Assembly (NCBI GenBank): GCA_029562975.1
Contig: JAKQTR010000050.1
Coordinates: 1 to 64,000, forward strand
DNA from: Acidobacteriota bacterium
GTDB taxonomy: Bacteria > Acidobacteriota > Vicinamibacteria > Vicinamibacterales > JAKQTR01
Reading direction: 5' to 3'
DNA length: 64,000 nt
The notes beneath the pieces were generated by a model that saw only the letters and a program-made list of their open reading frames with translations, was not told the origin of the DNA and did not search any database. This document shows, piece by piece, positions 54,053-62,661 of this stretch. Position 1 is the first letter of the stretch; each line of letters starts with the position of its first letter. The translations under genes were made by a program, and so were the position numbers.

Positions 54053-55216
54053 ATGAGCGTCATTCCCGGTCTGACCAGCCTGCTTGCGTCGCGCCGGCTC
54101 GACGGCCTCCGCGTCGGCCTCGTCTGCAACCCCGCGTCGGTAGACGCGAACCTGGACCACGCCGCGGACCTGCTCCTGCGCGCGCCGGGCGTGACGCTCG
54201 GGGCGCTCTTCGGGCCGCAGCACGGCTTCCGCGCGGACCTGCAGGACAACATGATCGAGTCGCCGCACGCCACCGACGCCCGCCGCCGCGTGCCCGTGTA
54301 CTCGCTCTACAGCGAGACGCGCGAGCCGACGGCGGCCATGCTGCGGGGCCTCGACGTCCTGGTGATCGATTTGCAGGACGTCGGCGCGCGCATCTACACC
54401 TTCGTCTACACGATGGCCAACTGCCTGCGCGCCGCCGCGCGCCACGGCCTGCCGGCCATCGTGTGCGATCGGCCGAACCCTGTCGGCGGCGACGCCCTGG
54501 AGGGCCCGATGCTCGAGCCGGGCTACGAGTCCTTCGTCGGGCAATTCCCCATCCCGATGCGCCACGGGATGACGATCGGCGAACTGGCGGCGCTGTTCAA
54601 CGATCACTTCGGCATCGGGGCGGACCTGACGGTCGTCCGCATGGAGGGATGGGCGCGCGGTCAGTATTTCGACCAGACGGGACTGCCGTGGGTGATGCCG
54701 TCGCCGAACATGCCCACGCTCGAGACCGCCATCGTCTACCCGGGCGCCGTGCTTGTCGAGGGCACGCAGGTCTCGGAGGGACGCGGCACGACGCGCCCGT
54801 TCGAGCTGCTGGGCGCGCCGTGGGTGGATGCCGAGCGCGTGTCGGCCGACCTGAACGGCCTCGGCCTCGGCGGCGTGCGCTTCCGGCCGGCCGTGTTCGA
54901 GCCGACGTTCCACAAGTTCGCCCGCGAGTCGTGCGGCGGGTGCCAGATCCACGTGACCGATCGCCGGGCCTTTCGGCCGGTGCTCGCGGCGGTCGCCGTG
55001 CTGGCGGCGTTTCGCCGCGCCGGCCTGGACAGGTTCGCGTGGCGGCAGCCGCCGTACGAGTACGAGCACGACAAGATGCCCATCGACATCCTGGCCGGAT
55101 CGCCGGCGCTGCGGGAGCAGATCGAGTCCGGCGTTCCCGCGCGCGAGATCGCCGCGTCGTGGGACGGCCCCGTGTCGGCGTTCGAGTCGATCAGGCGCCC
55201 GCGCCTCATGTATTGA
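54053..55216 (+). CDS. namZ: DUF1343 protein, exo-beta-N-acetylmuramidase (NamZ) family
   Basis: This 387-aa protein of the DUF1343 family includes the NamZ enzymes, which release terminal MurNAc from peptidoglycan fragments. Family landmarks are [73 protein letters not shown] and [17 protein letters not shown], with [20 protein letters not shown] and [17 protein letters not shown]. No signal peptide is seen, so the protein would be cytoplasmic, unlike many exported members. A promoter hexamer lies 7 bp upstream. The 3' end overlaps the convergent ppk1 by 11 bp. Confidence 0.9.
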   Translation: MSVIPGLTSLLASRRLDGLRVGLVCNPASVDANLDHAADLLLRAPGVTLGALFGPQHGFRADLQDNMIESPHATDARRRVPVYSLYSETREPTAAMLRGLDVLVIDLQDVGARIYTFVYTMANCLRAAARHGLPAIVCDRPNPVGGDALEGPMLEPGYESFVGQFPIPMRHGMTIGELAALFNDHFGIGADLTVVRMEGWARGQYFDQTGLPWVMPSPNMPTLETAIVYPGAVLVEGTQVSEGRGTTRPFELLGAPWVDAERVSADLNGLGLGGVRFRPAVFEPTFHKFARESCGGCQIHVTDRRAFRPVLAAVAVLAAFRRAGLDRFAWRQPPYEYEHDKMPIDILAGSPALREQIESGVPAREIAASWDGPVSAFESIRRPRLMY

Positions 55217-57407
55217 GCGCCGCCCGTCGGCCCGGCGCCTGCGCGTGGTGGCCGTCCGGCCCGCGATCGATGGGGGCGAAGCTCTCGGCGGGCGACGCCT
55301 GCCGCCGGGCCCACGCGCGGCGCGCGTGCTCGTAGAGCGCCGCCTGGGCCACGAAGGGCTGCGCGGACGCGGGCCGGGGCGGGACGCGCCACGTCCCGTC
55401 GGGAAAGAGGCGCCGCGCCTTCACGTTGTCCTGGAACAGCACGTCGAGCGCGTGCAGCAGGCGCCTGCGGCAGGGCTTCGCCTCGACGGGCGCCATCAGC
55501 TCGACGCGCCGGTCCAGGTTCCTCGGCATCCAGTCGGCGCTCGAGATGTAGACCTCGTCCTCGCCGCCGTTATGGAAGTGGAAGACGCGGGCGTGCTCGA
55601 GGAAACGGCCCACGATCGACACGACCTGGATGTTCTCGCTCAAGCCGGCGACGCCGGGCCGCAGCACGCAAATGCCGCGCACGTTCAGCTGCACGCGCAC
55701 GCCGGCGTCCGACGCGCGGTAGAGCGCCTCGACGACGCGTTCGTCGACCAGCGCGTTCATCTTCGCCCGGATGAGCGCCGGCTGCCCCTCGCCCGCCCGC
55801 CGCGTCTCCCGCTCGATCAGCCTGAGGATCCGGTCGCGCAGCTGGGACGGCGCCAGCACGAGCGTCTTCATCCGCGGCGGATCGGAATAGCCGGTCAGGG
55901 CGTTGAAGAACGCCGACGCGTCCTGCCCGAACGCGGGCGAGGACGTGAGCAGGCCGACGTCCGTGTAGACCCGCGCGGTGCGGTGGTTGTAGTTCCCGGT
56001 CGCCACGTGGACGTAGCGCCGGAGGCCCTGGTCCGTGCGGCGCACGACGAGGCAGCACTTGGCGTGGACCTTCAGCCCGCGGACGCCGTAGATCACGTGC
56101 GCGCCGGCCTCCTCGAGCGCCCGCGCCCACCGGAGGTTGCTCTCTTCGTCGAAGCGGGCCATCAGCTCCACGACGGCCGTCACCTGCTTGCCGTGGCGGG
56201 CCGCTCGCATGAGGGCCGCAATGACGGGCGAGTCCGAACCGCCCGGCCGGTAGAGGGTCTGCTTGATGGCAAGCACGTCGGGATCGTCCGCGGCCTGCTC
56301 GACGAGGGCGAGGACGGCGTCGAAGGAGTCGTACGGGTGGTGCACGAGGATGTCGGCGCCGTCCAGGGCGTCGAAGATGCGCCCGGCGGGGCCGTCCTCG
56401 AGCACGGGCACGGGCCTCATGCCGGGGTCCCGGAGCTCCTCGAACCCGGGCAGCTCGACCAGGCTCCACAGGGCGCGCAGGTCGAGCAGCCCCGGCACGC
56501 GGTACATCGACTCCCCGGGGGCGCCGGCGAGGCCGGCGAGGAGCGACGCCAGCGCCTCGCTCGCCCCGTCCTCGATCTCCAGGCGCACGACGTCGCTCTT
56601 CCGCCGCTGCCGAAGCTCTTCCTCGATGGCCTCGACGTACGACCGCCCGCCTTCGTCATCGAGCTCGAGCTCGGCGTCCCGCGTGAGCCTGAACGCCGAG
56701 CACTCGACGATCGCCTGGCCGGGGAAGAGGGCGGCCAGCCCGTCGCGGATGAGCGCGTCGAGGCTGACGAAGGTCACGCCCTCGCCGCCCGCCACGCGCA
56801 GGAGGCGCGGCAGGACCGACGGGACCTGCACGACGGCCATGCGCTCCGGCAGCCCCTCCCCGGCCGGCGCGAGGCGCAGCGCGAGGTTCACGCTCAGCGA
56901 GGACAGCATCGGGAAGGGCCGGGCCGTGTCCACCGCCATCGGCGTCAGCACCGGCAGCACGTCGTCGCGGAAGTACGCCGCGACGGCGGCGCGCCCAAGC
57001 TCGTCGAGGTCTTGCGGGCCGACGATCCGGATGCCGTGACGCGCGAGCGCCGGGATGAGATGTTCGTTGACCTGCCGGTACAGCTGGTGCACCAGGGCGT
57101 GGACGCGGTCCGACACGAGGGCCAGCTGCCGGGCCGGCGACAGGCCCGACGGATCCGGCTCGTCGTCGCCCTCCTCGATGGCGTGGACGAGCCGCGCAAC
57201 GCGCACCATGAAGTACTCGTCGAGGTTCGACGCGACGATGGCGGCGAACTTCACGCGCTCCAGGAGCGGATTCGAGGCGTCGGCGGCCTCTTCCAGCACC
57301 CGCTCGTCGAAGGCCAGCCACGACAGCTCGCGGTTGAAGTACGCGCCGGCCCGGCCCGCCCCCGCGGACGCGCGCCGCTTCGCCCCGGCCGTCCGGCGCG
57401 CGCTCAC
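55206..57407 (-). CDS. ppk1: Polyphosphate kinase 1
   Basis: This 733-aa enzyme makes polyphosphate from ATP reversibly. The start is GTG 57407, overlapping the upstream stop (GTGA). It contains YFNRELSWLAFDERVLEEAA, the segment IKQTLYRPGGSDSPVIAALM, and the autophosphorylated histidine in GLKVHAKCCLVVRR near residue 447, then HVATGNYNHRTARVYTDVGL and YISSADWMPRNLDRRVELMA. All four Ppk1 domains are present and length is normal. The tail (about 40 residues) is variable. Translational coupling to the Ppx/GppA gene puts synthesis and degradation of polyphosphate or (p)ppGpp under one control. Confidence 0.95.
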   Translation of the reverse strand: MSARRTAGAKRRASAGAGRAGAYFNRELSWLAFDERVLEEAADASNPLLERVKFAAIVASNLDEYFMVRVARLVHAIEEGDDEPDPSGLSPARQLALVSDRVHALVHQLYRQVNEHLIPALARHGIRIVGPQDLDELGRAAVAAYFRDDVLPVLTPMAVDTARPFPMLSSLSVNLALRLAPAGEGLPERMAVVQVPSVLPRLLRVAGGEGVTFVSLDALIRDGLAALFPGQAIVECSAFRLTRDAELELDDEGGRSYVEAIEEELRQRRKSDVVRLEIEDGASEALASLLAGLAGAPGESMYRVPGLLDLRALWSLVELPGFEELRDPGMRPVPVLEDGPAGRIFDALDGADILVHHPYDSFDAVLALVEQAADDPDVLAIKQTLYRPGGSDSPVIAALMRAARHGKQVTAVVELMARFDEESNLRWARALEEAGAHVIYGVRGLKVHAKCCLVVRRTDQGLRRYVHVATGNYNHRTARVYTDVGLLTSSPAFGQDASAFFNALTGYSDPPRMKTLVLAPSQLRDRILRLIERETRRAGEGQPALIRAKMNALVDERVVEALYRASDAGVRVQLNVRGICVLRPGVAGLSENIQVVSIVGRFLEHARVFHFHNGGEDEVYISSADWMPRNLDRRVELMAPVEAKPCRRRLLHALDVLFQDNVKARRLFPDGTWRVPPRPASAQPFVAQAALYEHARRAWARRQASPAESFAPIDRGPDGHHAQAPGRRAALNT

Positions 57408-59002
57408 GGCTGCACCCCGGTCCCGCGCCACGCCAGGACGCAGCCGAACACGTCCTGGAACAGGTTCGCTCGGGCCTGCACGCGCTCCCGCTCCATCGCG
57501 AGGTCGCCGACGCCGGTCACGTCGAGACACAGCGCACCGTCGGCGCGGACGATGCGGACCTCCCGGACCTTCTGCGCGTTCTCCGCATCCAGCGCGTTGG
57601 CGACGCGCAGGATCGCCGCGAGCTTGTTCACCCGGACGCGCTCCGTGCGGTCCAGGGCCATGTACGGCAGGTGCGACGGCTGGGGCAGGCCGCGCCGGTG
57701 GTATCTGGCGACGTTGGCGATGATGGCGCGATCGCCGGCGGACAGCCCGAAGATCTCGGACGCCTGGATGAGGTACTGCGCGTGCTTGTGGTGCGCGCGC
57801 AGGCTCACGAAGGACCCGATGTTGTGCAGCAGCGCGGCGACCTCGAGCAGGAGGCGGTCCCGCGGCTCCAGCCCGTGCTCGTCCCGCAGCTCGTCGAACA
57901 GGCGCGTCGCGAGCAGCGCCACGTGTCGTGCGTGCGCGGCATCGTGCCGGTACTTCTCGCCGAGCGCCTCCGCCCCGGCGAGCACCTGCTGGCTGAACTC
58001 CGCCAGGCCGCCGGCCGCCGATCCGGAGGGCGGCGCGGCCATGTCCGCAAGCAGCCCGTCCCGCAGCGACACGGGCGGCACGGTGATCCCCTGCGCCGGC
58101 GTCTCGATCAGCAGCGCGCGGTAGACGAGCAGGGCCGGAACCAGCGTCTCGGCATCCACCAGCGTCAGGCCGAAACGCTCGGCGAGGGCCTCCTCCCCGA
58201 AGCGCTCGACCTGCGCGCAGAACTGGAGGAAGGGCTCCCGCGGCACCTCGCACACGGCGCCCTCGCCGCCGCCGGCCACCTCGCGCGCCGCCAGGCGCAT
58301 GTCGCCGCCCAGGCCGATCATGAACTCGGCCGACCGCAACGGGACGTCACGGGAGATGGCGCGGACGACGCCGCCGATGTTCCGGGTGAGCAGCCGCACG
58401 CGCCGCTCGGCGTCGGACGCCCACGGCCGGAGCGCCTGCCGGAGCCGGACCGATCCGAGCGCGTAGACGCCGGAGTACTTGGGCCGCGCCCCGGCCAGCA
58501 GCGTGATGTCCGCCGATCCGCCTCCGACCTCGACAATCAGCGCATGGCGCGCCGCGAGCGCGGGATGGCCGGCAAGGCCGTTCCTGACGGCAAGGTAGAC
58601 GAGGCGGCTCTCTTCCGCCAGATCGATGACCTCGAGCCTCAGGCCCGTTTTCACCAGGACGCGGTCGAGAAAGGTGTCGGCGTTCGATGCCTCGCGGACC
58701 GCGCTTGTCGCGACCGCCCGGTACCGCGTCACGCCGTGCTCGCCCATCAGGCGTGCGAACCCCTTCAGGGCGCGAAGCACCGCGTCCATCGGCTCGGATC
58801 CAATCCGGCCGGCGAAGAACGTCTCCTTGCCCAGCGACACGCCGCGGATCGCTTCGTCGATCACCCGCGGGGGCCTGCCCGCCGTCAGCTCGGCGATGAC
58901 GAGGCGGACCGCGCTCGCGCCGACGTCGATGGCGGCTACCGTTTCGGGACGCGCGTCGCAAGGCTGTTCGGCCATCATGGGGGTCGGAAGGGCGCTCCTC
59001 AT
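57404..59002 (-). CDS. Exopolyphosphatase / pppGpp phosphatase (Ppx/GppA) with HD-like C-terminal domain
   Basis: The 532-aa protein is read from ATG 59002 with GGGGG 7 nt upstream; ATGs at 58978 and 58975 are alternatives. The actin-like core has VAAIDVGASAVRLVIAEL, YRAVATSAVREASNADTFLD and ALIVEVGGGSADITLL (phosphate loops). Residues about 335-532 form an HD-type domain (LLLEVAALLHNIGSFVSLRA, then HHKHAQYLIQASEIFGLS). It hydrolyses terminal phosphates of polyphosphate or pppGpp; the sequence does not separate the two. It is upstream of and coupled to ppk1. Confidence 0.92.
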   Translation of the reverse strand: MRSALPTPMMAEQPCDARPETVAAIDVGASAVRLVIAELTAGRPPRVIDEAIRGVSLGKETFFAGRIGSEPMDAVLRALKGFARLMGEHGVTRYRAVATSAVREASNADTFLDRVLVKTGLRLEVIDLAEESRLVYLAVRNGLAGHPALAARHALIVEVGGGSADITLLAGARPKYSGVYALGSVRLRQALRPWASDAERRVRLLTRNIGGVVRAISRDVPLRSAEFMIGLGGDMRLAAREVAGGGEGAVCEVPREPFLQFCAQVERFGEEALAERFGLTLVDAETLVPALLVYRALLIETPAQGITVPPVSLRDGLLADMAAPPSGSAAGGLAEFSQQVLAGAEALGEKYRHDAAHARHVALLATRLFDELRDEHGLEPRDRLLLEVAALLHNIGSFVSLRAHHKHAQYLIQASEIFGLSAGDRAIIANVARYHRRGLPQPSHLPYMALDRTERVRVNKLAAILRVANALDAENAQKVREVRIVRADGALCLDVTGVGDLAMERERVQARANLFQDVFGCVLAWRGTGVQP

Positions 59003-59206
59003 CTTATCGCCCCCGGAGGCAAGGCGGGCCGCGAACCCGGGACTCGGGACCCAAGAGGCGCGGCCGGGGGCTCGGGCGCCCCCGCGCGGGCGGGCCGGGG
59101 GATGGGATGGCTCGTGGGCGTGTGCCCGCTCGGGACGGGCCGGCGGAACGGCCGGCTCCCACGCCGGAAGCCGCGGTAAGATCGGCGGCCGAGGAGGCCT
59201 CACGCG

Positions 59207-59452
59207 ATGACCGTCCAGGACTGGTACGCCTGGGCCTGCGCCGATGCCGAGCGCCGAGGGATGCCCGCGCTGAAGCCCCTGCTGCAGGCCCTGGCCGATT
59301 GGACGCAGGCGCTGCGATCGGCGGACTGGGACGCCGCCGAGCGGCCGTCTTCCGCCGATCCGGCGGCCCCGGGCGGCGGGCGGGCACCCAAGGGGCCGGC
59401 CGCCGAGAGCGACTCCGGCGCGGCAGGCCCGACCGACGGAGCGCGCTCGTGA
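59207..59452 (+). CDS. Small hypothetical protein, translationally coupled to the amidase
   Basis: The 81-aa protein starts at ATG 59207 behind GAGGAGG. The first 42 residues are compact and helical (MTVQDWYAWACADAERRGMP, ALKPLLQALADWTQALRSAD) with four tryptophans; the rest is a disordered, alanine-, proline- and glycine-rich tail. Its TGA overlaps the GTG of the amidase gene. I do not recognise a named family. Size and position are those of an accessory subunit, like GatC to GatA, but the sequence is not GatC-like. A -10-like TAAGAT lies at 59177-59182. Confidence 0.75.
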   Translation: MTVQDWYAWACADAERRGMPALKPLLQALADWTQALRSADWDAAERPSSADPAAPGGGRAPKGPAAESDSGAAGPTDGARS

Positions 59453-60810
59453 CGGCGCCGCTGCACGTCCGCACGATCGAAGAACTGGCGCCCCTCGTCG
59501 CCGCGCGGCGGGTGTCGTCCGAGGAGCTGACCCGCGCGTGCCTGGCCGAGATCGACGCGCGCGACGCGTCGCTCAGGGCGTTCATCACCGTGACCGCCGA
59601 CACGGCGCTCGCCGAGGCCAGGCGCTGCGACGAGGAAGCCGCCGGCGGGTTCGTGCGCGGGCCGCTGCACGGGATGCCGGTGTCCCTGAAGGACGTGATC
59701 GATCAGCGCGGCGTTCCGACCACGGCGGCCTCGCGCGTCCGCGACGGCCACGTGGCCAGGCAGGACGCCCCGGCCGCCGCGAGACTGCGGGCCGCGGGCG
59801 CGGTGCTCATCGGCAAGACCAACCTCCACGAGTTCGCCTTCGGAACGACCAGCGATGAGACCGCCTACGGCGCCGTGCGAAACCCGTACGACCCGGCGAG
59901 ATCGCCCGGCGGCTCCAGCGGAGGCTCGGCCGTCGCCGTGGTCACGGGCATGTCGGTGGCCTCGATCGGCACGGACACCGGCGGCTCGATCCGCATTCCG
60001 GCGTCTGCGTGCGGCGTGGTGGGCCTCAAGCCCGCGCACGGCGACGTGCCCACGGCCGGCGTCGTCCCGCTGAGCTGGTCGCTCGATCACGTCGGGCCGC
60101 TGGCTCGCTCCGTCGCCGACGCCTGGCTGCTCTACCTCGTGCTTCGCGGAGACGCGGCGCTGGCGCGCTGGCCCCTGCCTTCGCGCCGGTCGATCAAGGG
60201 CCTGCGCCTCGGCGTCCCGCGCGCGTACTTCCACGACGTTCTCGACGACGAGGTCAGGCAGCGGTTCGCGGCGTCGCTGGCGCGGCTGCGGCACGCCGGA
60301 GCGCTGAGCGCCGACGTGGCCCTTCCCCGCGCGCCGCTGGGGCCGGCCGCCTACGCGCTGCTGTCGCTGGCCGAAGCGGCGGCGTACCACGCGGCCTCGC
60401 TCGGGTCGGAGCCGGGGCGCTACACGCCGAAGGTCCGCCTGCGCATCGAGTGCGGCCGCTACGTGCTGGCGGAGGACTACGTGCGCGCGTCCCGCGCGCG
60501 CGACGTGCTGCGGCGCGACGTCGACGCCGCGCTGGCCGGCTGCGACGCGCTGGCGCTCCCGACGCTGCCCATCCCGGCGCCGCCGATCGGCGCCGAGACG
60601 GTCGAGATTGGCGGAGCGCCGCGACCGGTGCGCCAGATGATGCTGCGGCTCACCCAGCTTTTCAACCTCACCGGGCACCCGGCCATCTCGCTCCCAGCGG
60701 GACGGACCTCCGCCGGGCTGCCGTGCGGGTTTCAGCTCGTGGGCCGGCCGGGAGACACCGAGGGCCTGCTCGCGATTGCCTCGGCCTGCGAGCCGCATGT
60801 GGCGGCGTAG
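59449..60810 (+). CDS. Amidase-signature family enzyme
   Basis: The 453-aa enzyme starts at GTG 59449. The Ser-cisSer-Lys triad is complete: lysine in LHGMPVSLKDVIDQRG near residue 79, cis-serine in ARSPGGSSGGSAVAV near 157, and nucleophile serine in GTDTGGSIRIPASACG near 178. The arrangement resembles GatA, but no gatB or gatC is nearby, so it may be an independent amidase or urethanase-type enzyme. It is tightly coupled to the preceding 81-aa protein. Confidence 0.92.
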   Translation: MTAPLHVRTIEELAPLVAARRVSSEELTRACLAEIDARDASLRAFITVTADTALAEARRCDEEAAGGFVRGPLHGMPVSLKDVIDQRGVPTTAASRVRDGHVARQDAPAAARLRAAGAVLIGKTNLHEFAFGTTSDETAYGAVRNPYDPARSPGGSSGGSAVAVVTGMSVASIGTDTGGSIRIPASACGVVGLKPAHGDVPTAGVVPLSWSLDHVGPLARSVADAWLLYLVLRGDAALARWPLPSRRSIKGLRLGVPRAYFHDVLDDEVRQRFAASLARLRHAGALSADVALPRAPLGPAAYALLSLAEAAAYHAASLGSEPGRYTPKVRLRIECGRYVLAEDYVRASRARDVLRRDVDAALAGCDALALPTLPIPAPPIGAETVEIGGAPRPVRQMMLRLTQLFNLTGHPAISLPAGRTSAGLPCGFQLVGRPGDTEGLLAIASACEPHVAA

Positions 60811-60841
60811 CCCGGGGGCCGGCTGACAGCCTGGGAGGGAT

Positions 60842-61045
60842 TCAGAGGTACCTGAGCAGCCCCTTGAGCGCGTCGAAAAGCACGCCGGCGAGCGCCTCGA
60901 CCAGCGGGGACACGTGGCCGCTCTCGACGGCGTCGGCAACCGTCACCGGGTCGGTGATCAGCAGCCAGATCGTCGCGCCCGCCAGCACGGCCGACAGCAC
61001 CGCAATCGTGCCGAACAGGCTCAGACTGAAACGGCCAACGCTCAT
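60842..61045 (-). CDS. Small membrane protein, 67 aa
   Basis: ATG 61045 opens a protein with one clear transmembrane helix (FGTIAVLSAVLAGATIWLLI) and an amphipathic C-terminal half (SPLVEALAGVLFDALKGLLR). I do not recognise a family. It is convergent with the amidase gene, and the long hydrophobic, alanine- and valine-rich segment with normal codon use makes chance unlikely. Confidence 0.6.
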   Translation of the reverse strand: MSVGRFSLSLFGTIAVLSAVLAGATIWLLITDPVTVADAVESGHVSPLVEALAGVLFDALKGLLRYL

Positions 61046-61209
61046 GGGCCAGGCTGTACCGGGCTAGTCTACACCCAGCCCGGCGCGCACGATGAGAATT
61101 ACGCACGCGCCGGCGCCGGGGTTGCACCTCGCCAGCGGCCGGCCCCTGGCCGGCACGCCGGGTGTAGTAGGATGCGCGGAGCCGCCGGCCGGGGCCGGCG
61201 CGAAGCGCC

Positions 61210-62661
61210 GTGCCGACGACCGGACTGTCCATCCCGTTCCGCTCCCGCCTGCTCGACAACGGCCTGCGGGTCATCGTCCACGTGGACCGTCACTGTCCCG
61301 TCGCGGCCGTGAACGTCTGGTACCACGTGGGATCCAAGGACGATCCGCCGGGCCGAAGCGGGCTGGCCCACCTCTTCGAGCACCTCATGTTCAAGGGGTC
61401 GGCCCATCACGATGCCAGCTATTTCGAGCCCCTCCAGCAGGCGGGCGGCGTGCTCAACGGATCGACCAACGCCGACCGCACGAACTACTGGGAGGTCGTG
61501 CCTTCGAACGCCCTCGAGCTCGCGCTGTGGATGGAGTCCGACCGCATGGGCTTCCTTCTGCCGGCGCTGACCGGCGCCCGCTTTGCGGCCGAGCGCGACG
61601 TCGTGCTGAACGAGCGCCGGCAGCGCTACGAGAACCGGCCGTACGGCCTAGCGCCCATCGCCATGGCCGCCGCGCTCTACCCCGCCGGCCATCCCTACTG
61701 CCGGGCCACGATTGGGTCGCCTGAGGACCTGTGCGGGGCCACGCTCGACGATGCGCGGGCGTTCTTCAGCCGCTTCTACCACCCCGCCAACGCATCGCTC
61801 GCCATCGCCGGCGACGTGGAGGCCGACGAGGCCTTCGATCTCGCAGATGCGCACTTCGGGGAGATCCCGCGCGGGGACGCGCCGCCCGTCGTGCCGCTGG
61901 CGCCGCCGGCGGCCTCCCCGTCGAGGCTGCTGCTCGAGGATCGCGTCGAGCTGCCTCGTCTCTATCTCGGGTGGCTGAGCCCCGCAGCGTACGCCGCCGG
62001 CGACGCGGAACTCGATCTGCTGGCCGCCGCGCTGGCGGGCGGGAAGTCGTCCCTGCTCCACCGCTCGCTCGTCTACGAACGCCGGCTGGCGACGGACGTC
62101 CTGGCGGCCCAGGTGTCGCGCGAGCGCGGCGGCGCGTTCCAGGTGGCGGCGACGGCGGCGCCGGGCGTGCCGCTCGACACGCTCGAGCGGGCCATCGACG
62201 ACGAACTCCATCGCGTCAAGGCGGCCGGCCTGACCGAGGACGAGCTGGCCCGGGCGCTCGCGGGCGCGGAGTCCGCGTTCATCTCACGGCTCCAGGCCGT
62301 CGGCGGCTTCGGCGGCAAGTCCGACCAGCTGAATCACTACAGCGTCATGCTCGGGGACCCCGGGTTCTTCGAGCGGGACCTCGATCGGTACCGTCACGCC
62401 TGCCGCTCGGCCATCCGCCGCGTGGCGGCCGCCGTCCTCGATCCCGCGCACCGCGTGACCCTGAGCGTCGTGCCTGCCGGCGCCCGGCCGCTCGCGGCGC
62501 GGGACTCGCAGCCGGCGGCGGTGTCGCGATGCGCGTCGATCGCACCCGGCTGCCCGTCCCCGGCGGCGCGCGGCCCTTCGCCTTCCCTCGCGCCGTCAAG
62601 CGGCGCCTGGACAACGGCCTGCGGCTGTGGTCGATCGAGCGGCGCGGCCTGCCGCTCGTGA
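61210..62661 (+). CDS. M16 family zinc peptidase, catalytic subunit
   Basis: The protein starts at GTG 61210 and opens IPFRSRLLDNGLRVIVHVDR. The inverted zinc motif HXXEH is in GLAHLFEHLMFKGS near residues 54-58, and the distal glutamate is in FAAERDVVLNERRQRYENRP. The conserved M16 body ends near VTLSVVPAGARPLAARDSQP (62510), after which the frame stays open for another 50 codons of low-complexity sequence to 62661, inside the next gene. Either the true C-terminus carries this tail, giving a 132-bp overlap with the partner, or a stop was lost. A TAGGAT hexamer at 61168-61173 may be its -10. Confidence 0.9.
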   Translation: MPTTGLSIPFRSRLLDNGLRVIVHVDRHCPVAAVNVWYHVGSKDDPPGRSGLAHLFEHLMFKGSAHHDASYFEPLQQAGGVLNGSTNADRTNYWEVVPSNALELALWMESDRMGFLLPALTGARFAAERDVVLNERRQRYENRPYGLAPIAMAAALYPAGHPYCRATIGSPEDLCGATLDDARAFFSRFYHPANASLAIAGDVEADEAFDLADAHFGEIPRGDAPPVVPLAPPAASPSRLLLEDRVELPRLYLGWLSPAAYAAGDAELDLLAAALAGGKSSLLHRSLVYERRLATDVLAAQVSRERGGAFQVAATAAPGVPLDTLERAIDDELHRVKAAGLTEDELARALAGAESAFISRLQAVGGFGGKSDQLNHYSVMLGDPGFFERDLDRYRHACRSAIRRVAAAVLDPAHRVTLSVVPAGARPLAARDSQPAAVSRCASIAPGCPSPAARGPSPSLAPSSGAWTTACGCGRSSGAACRS

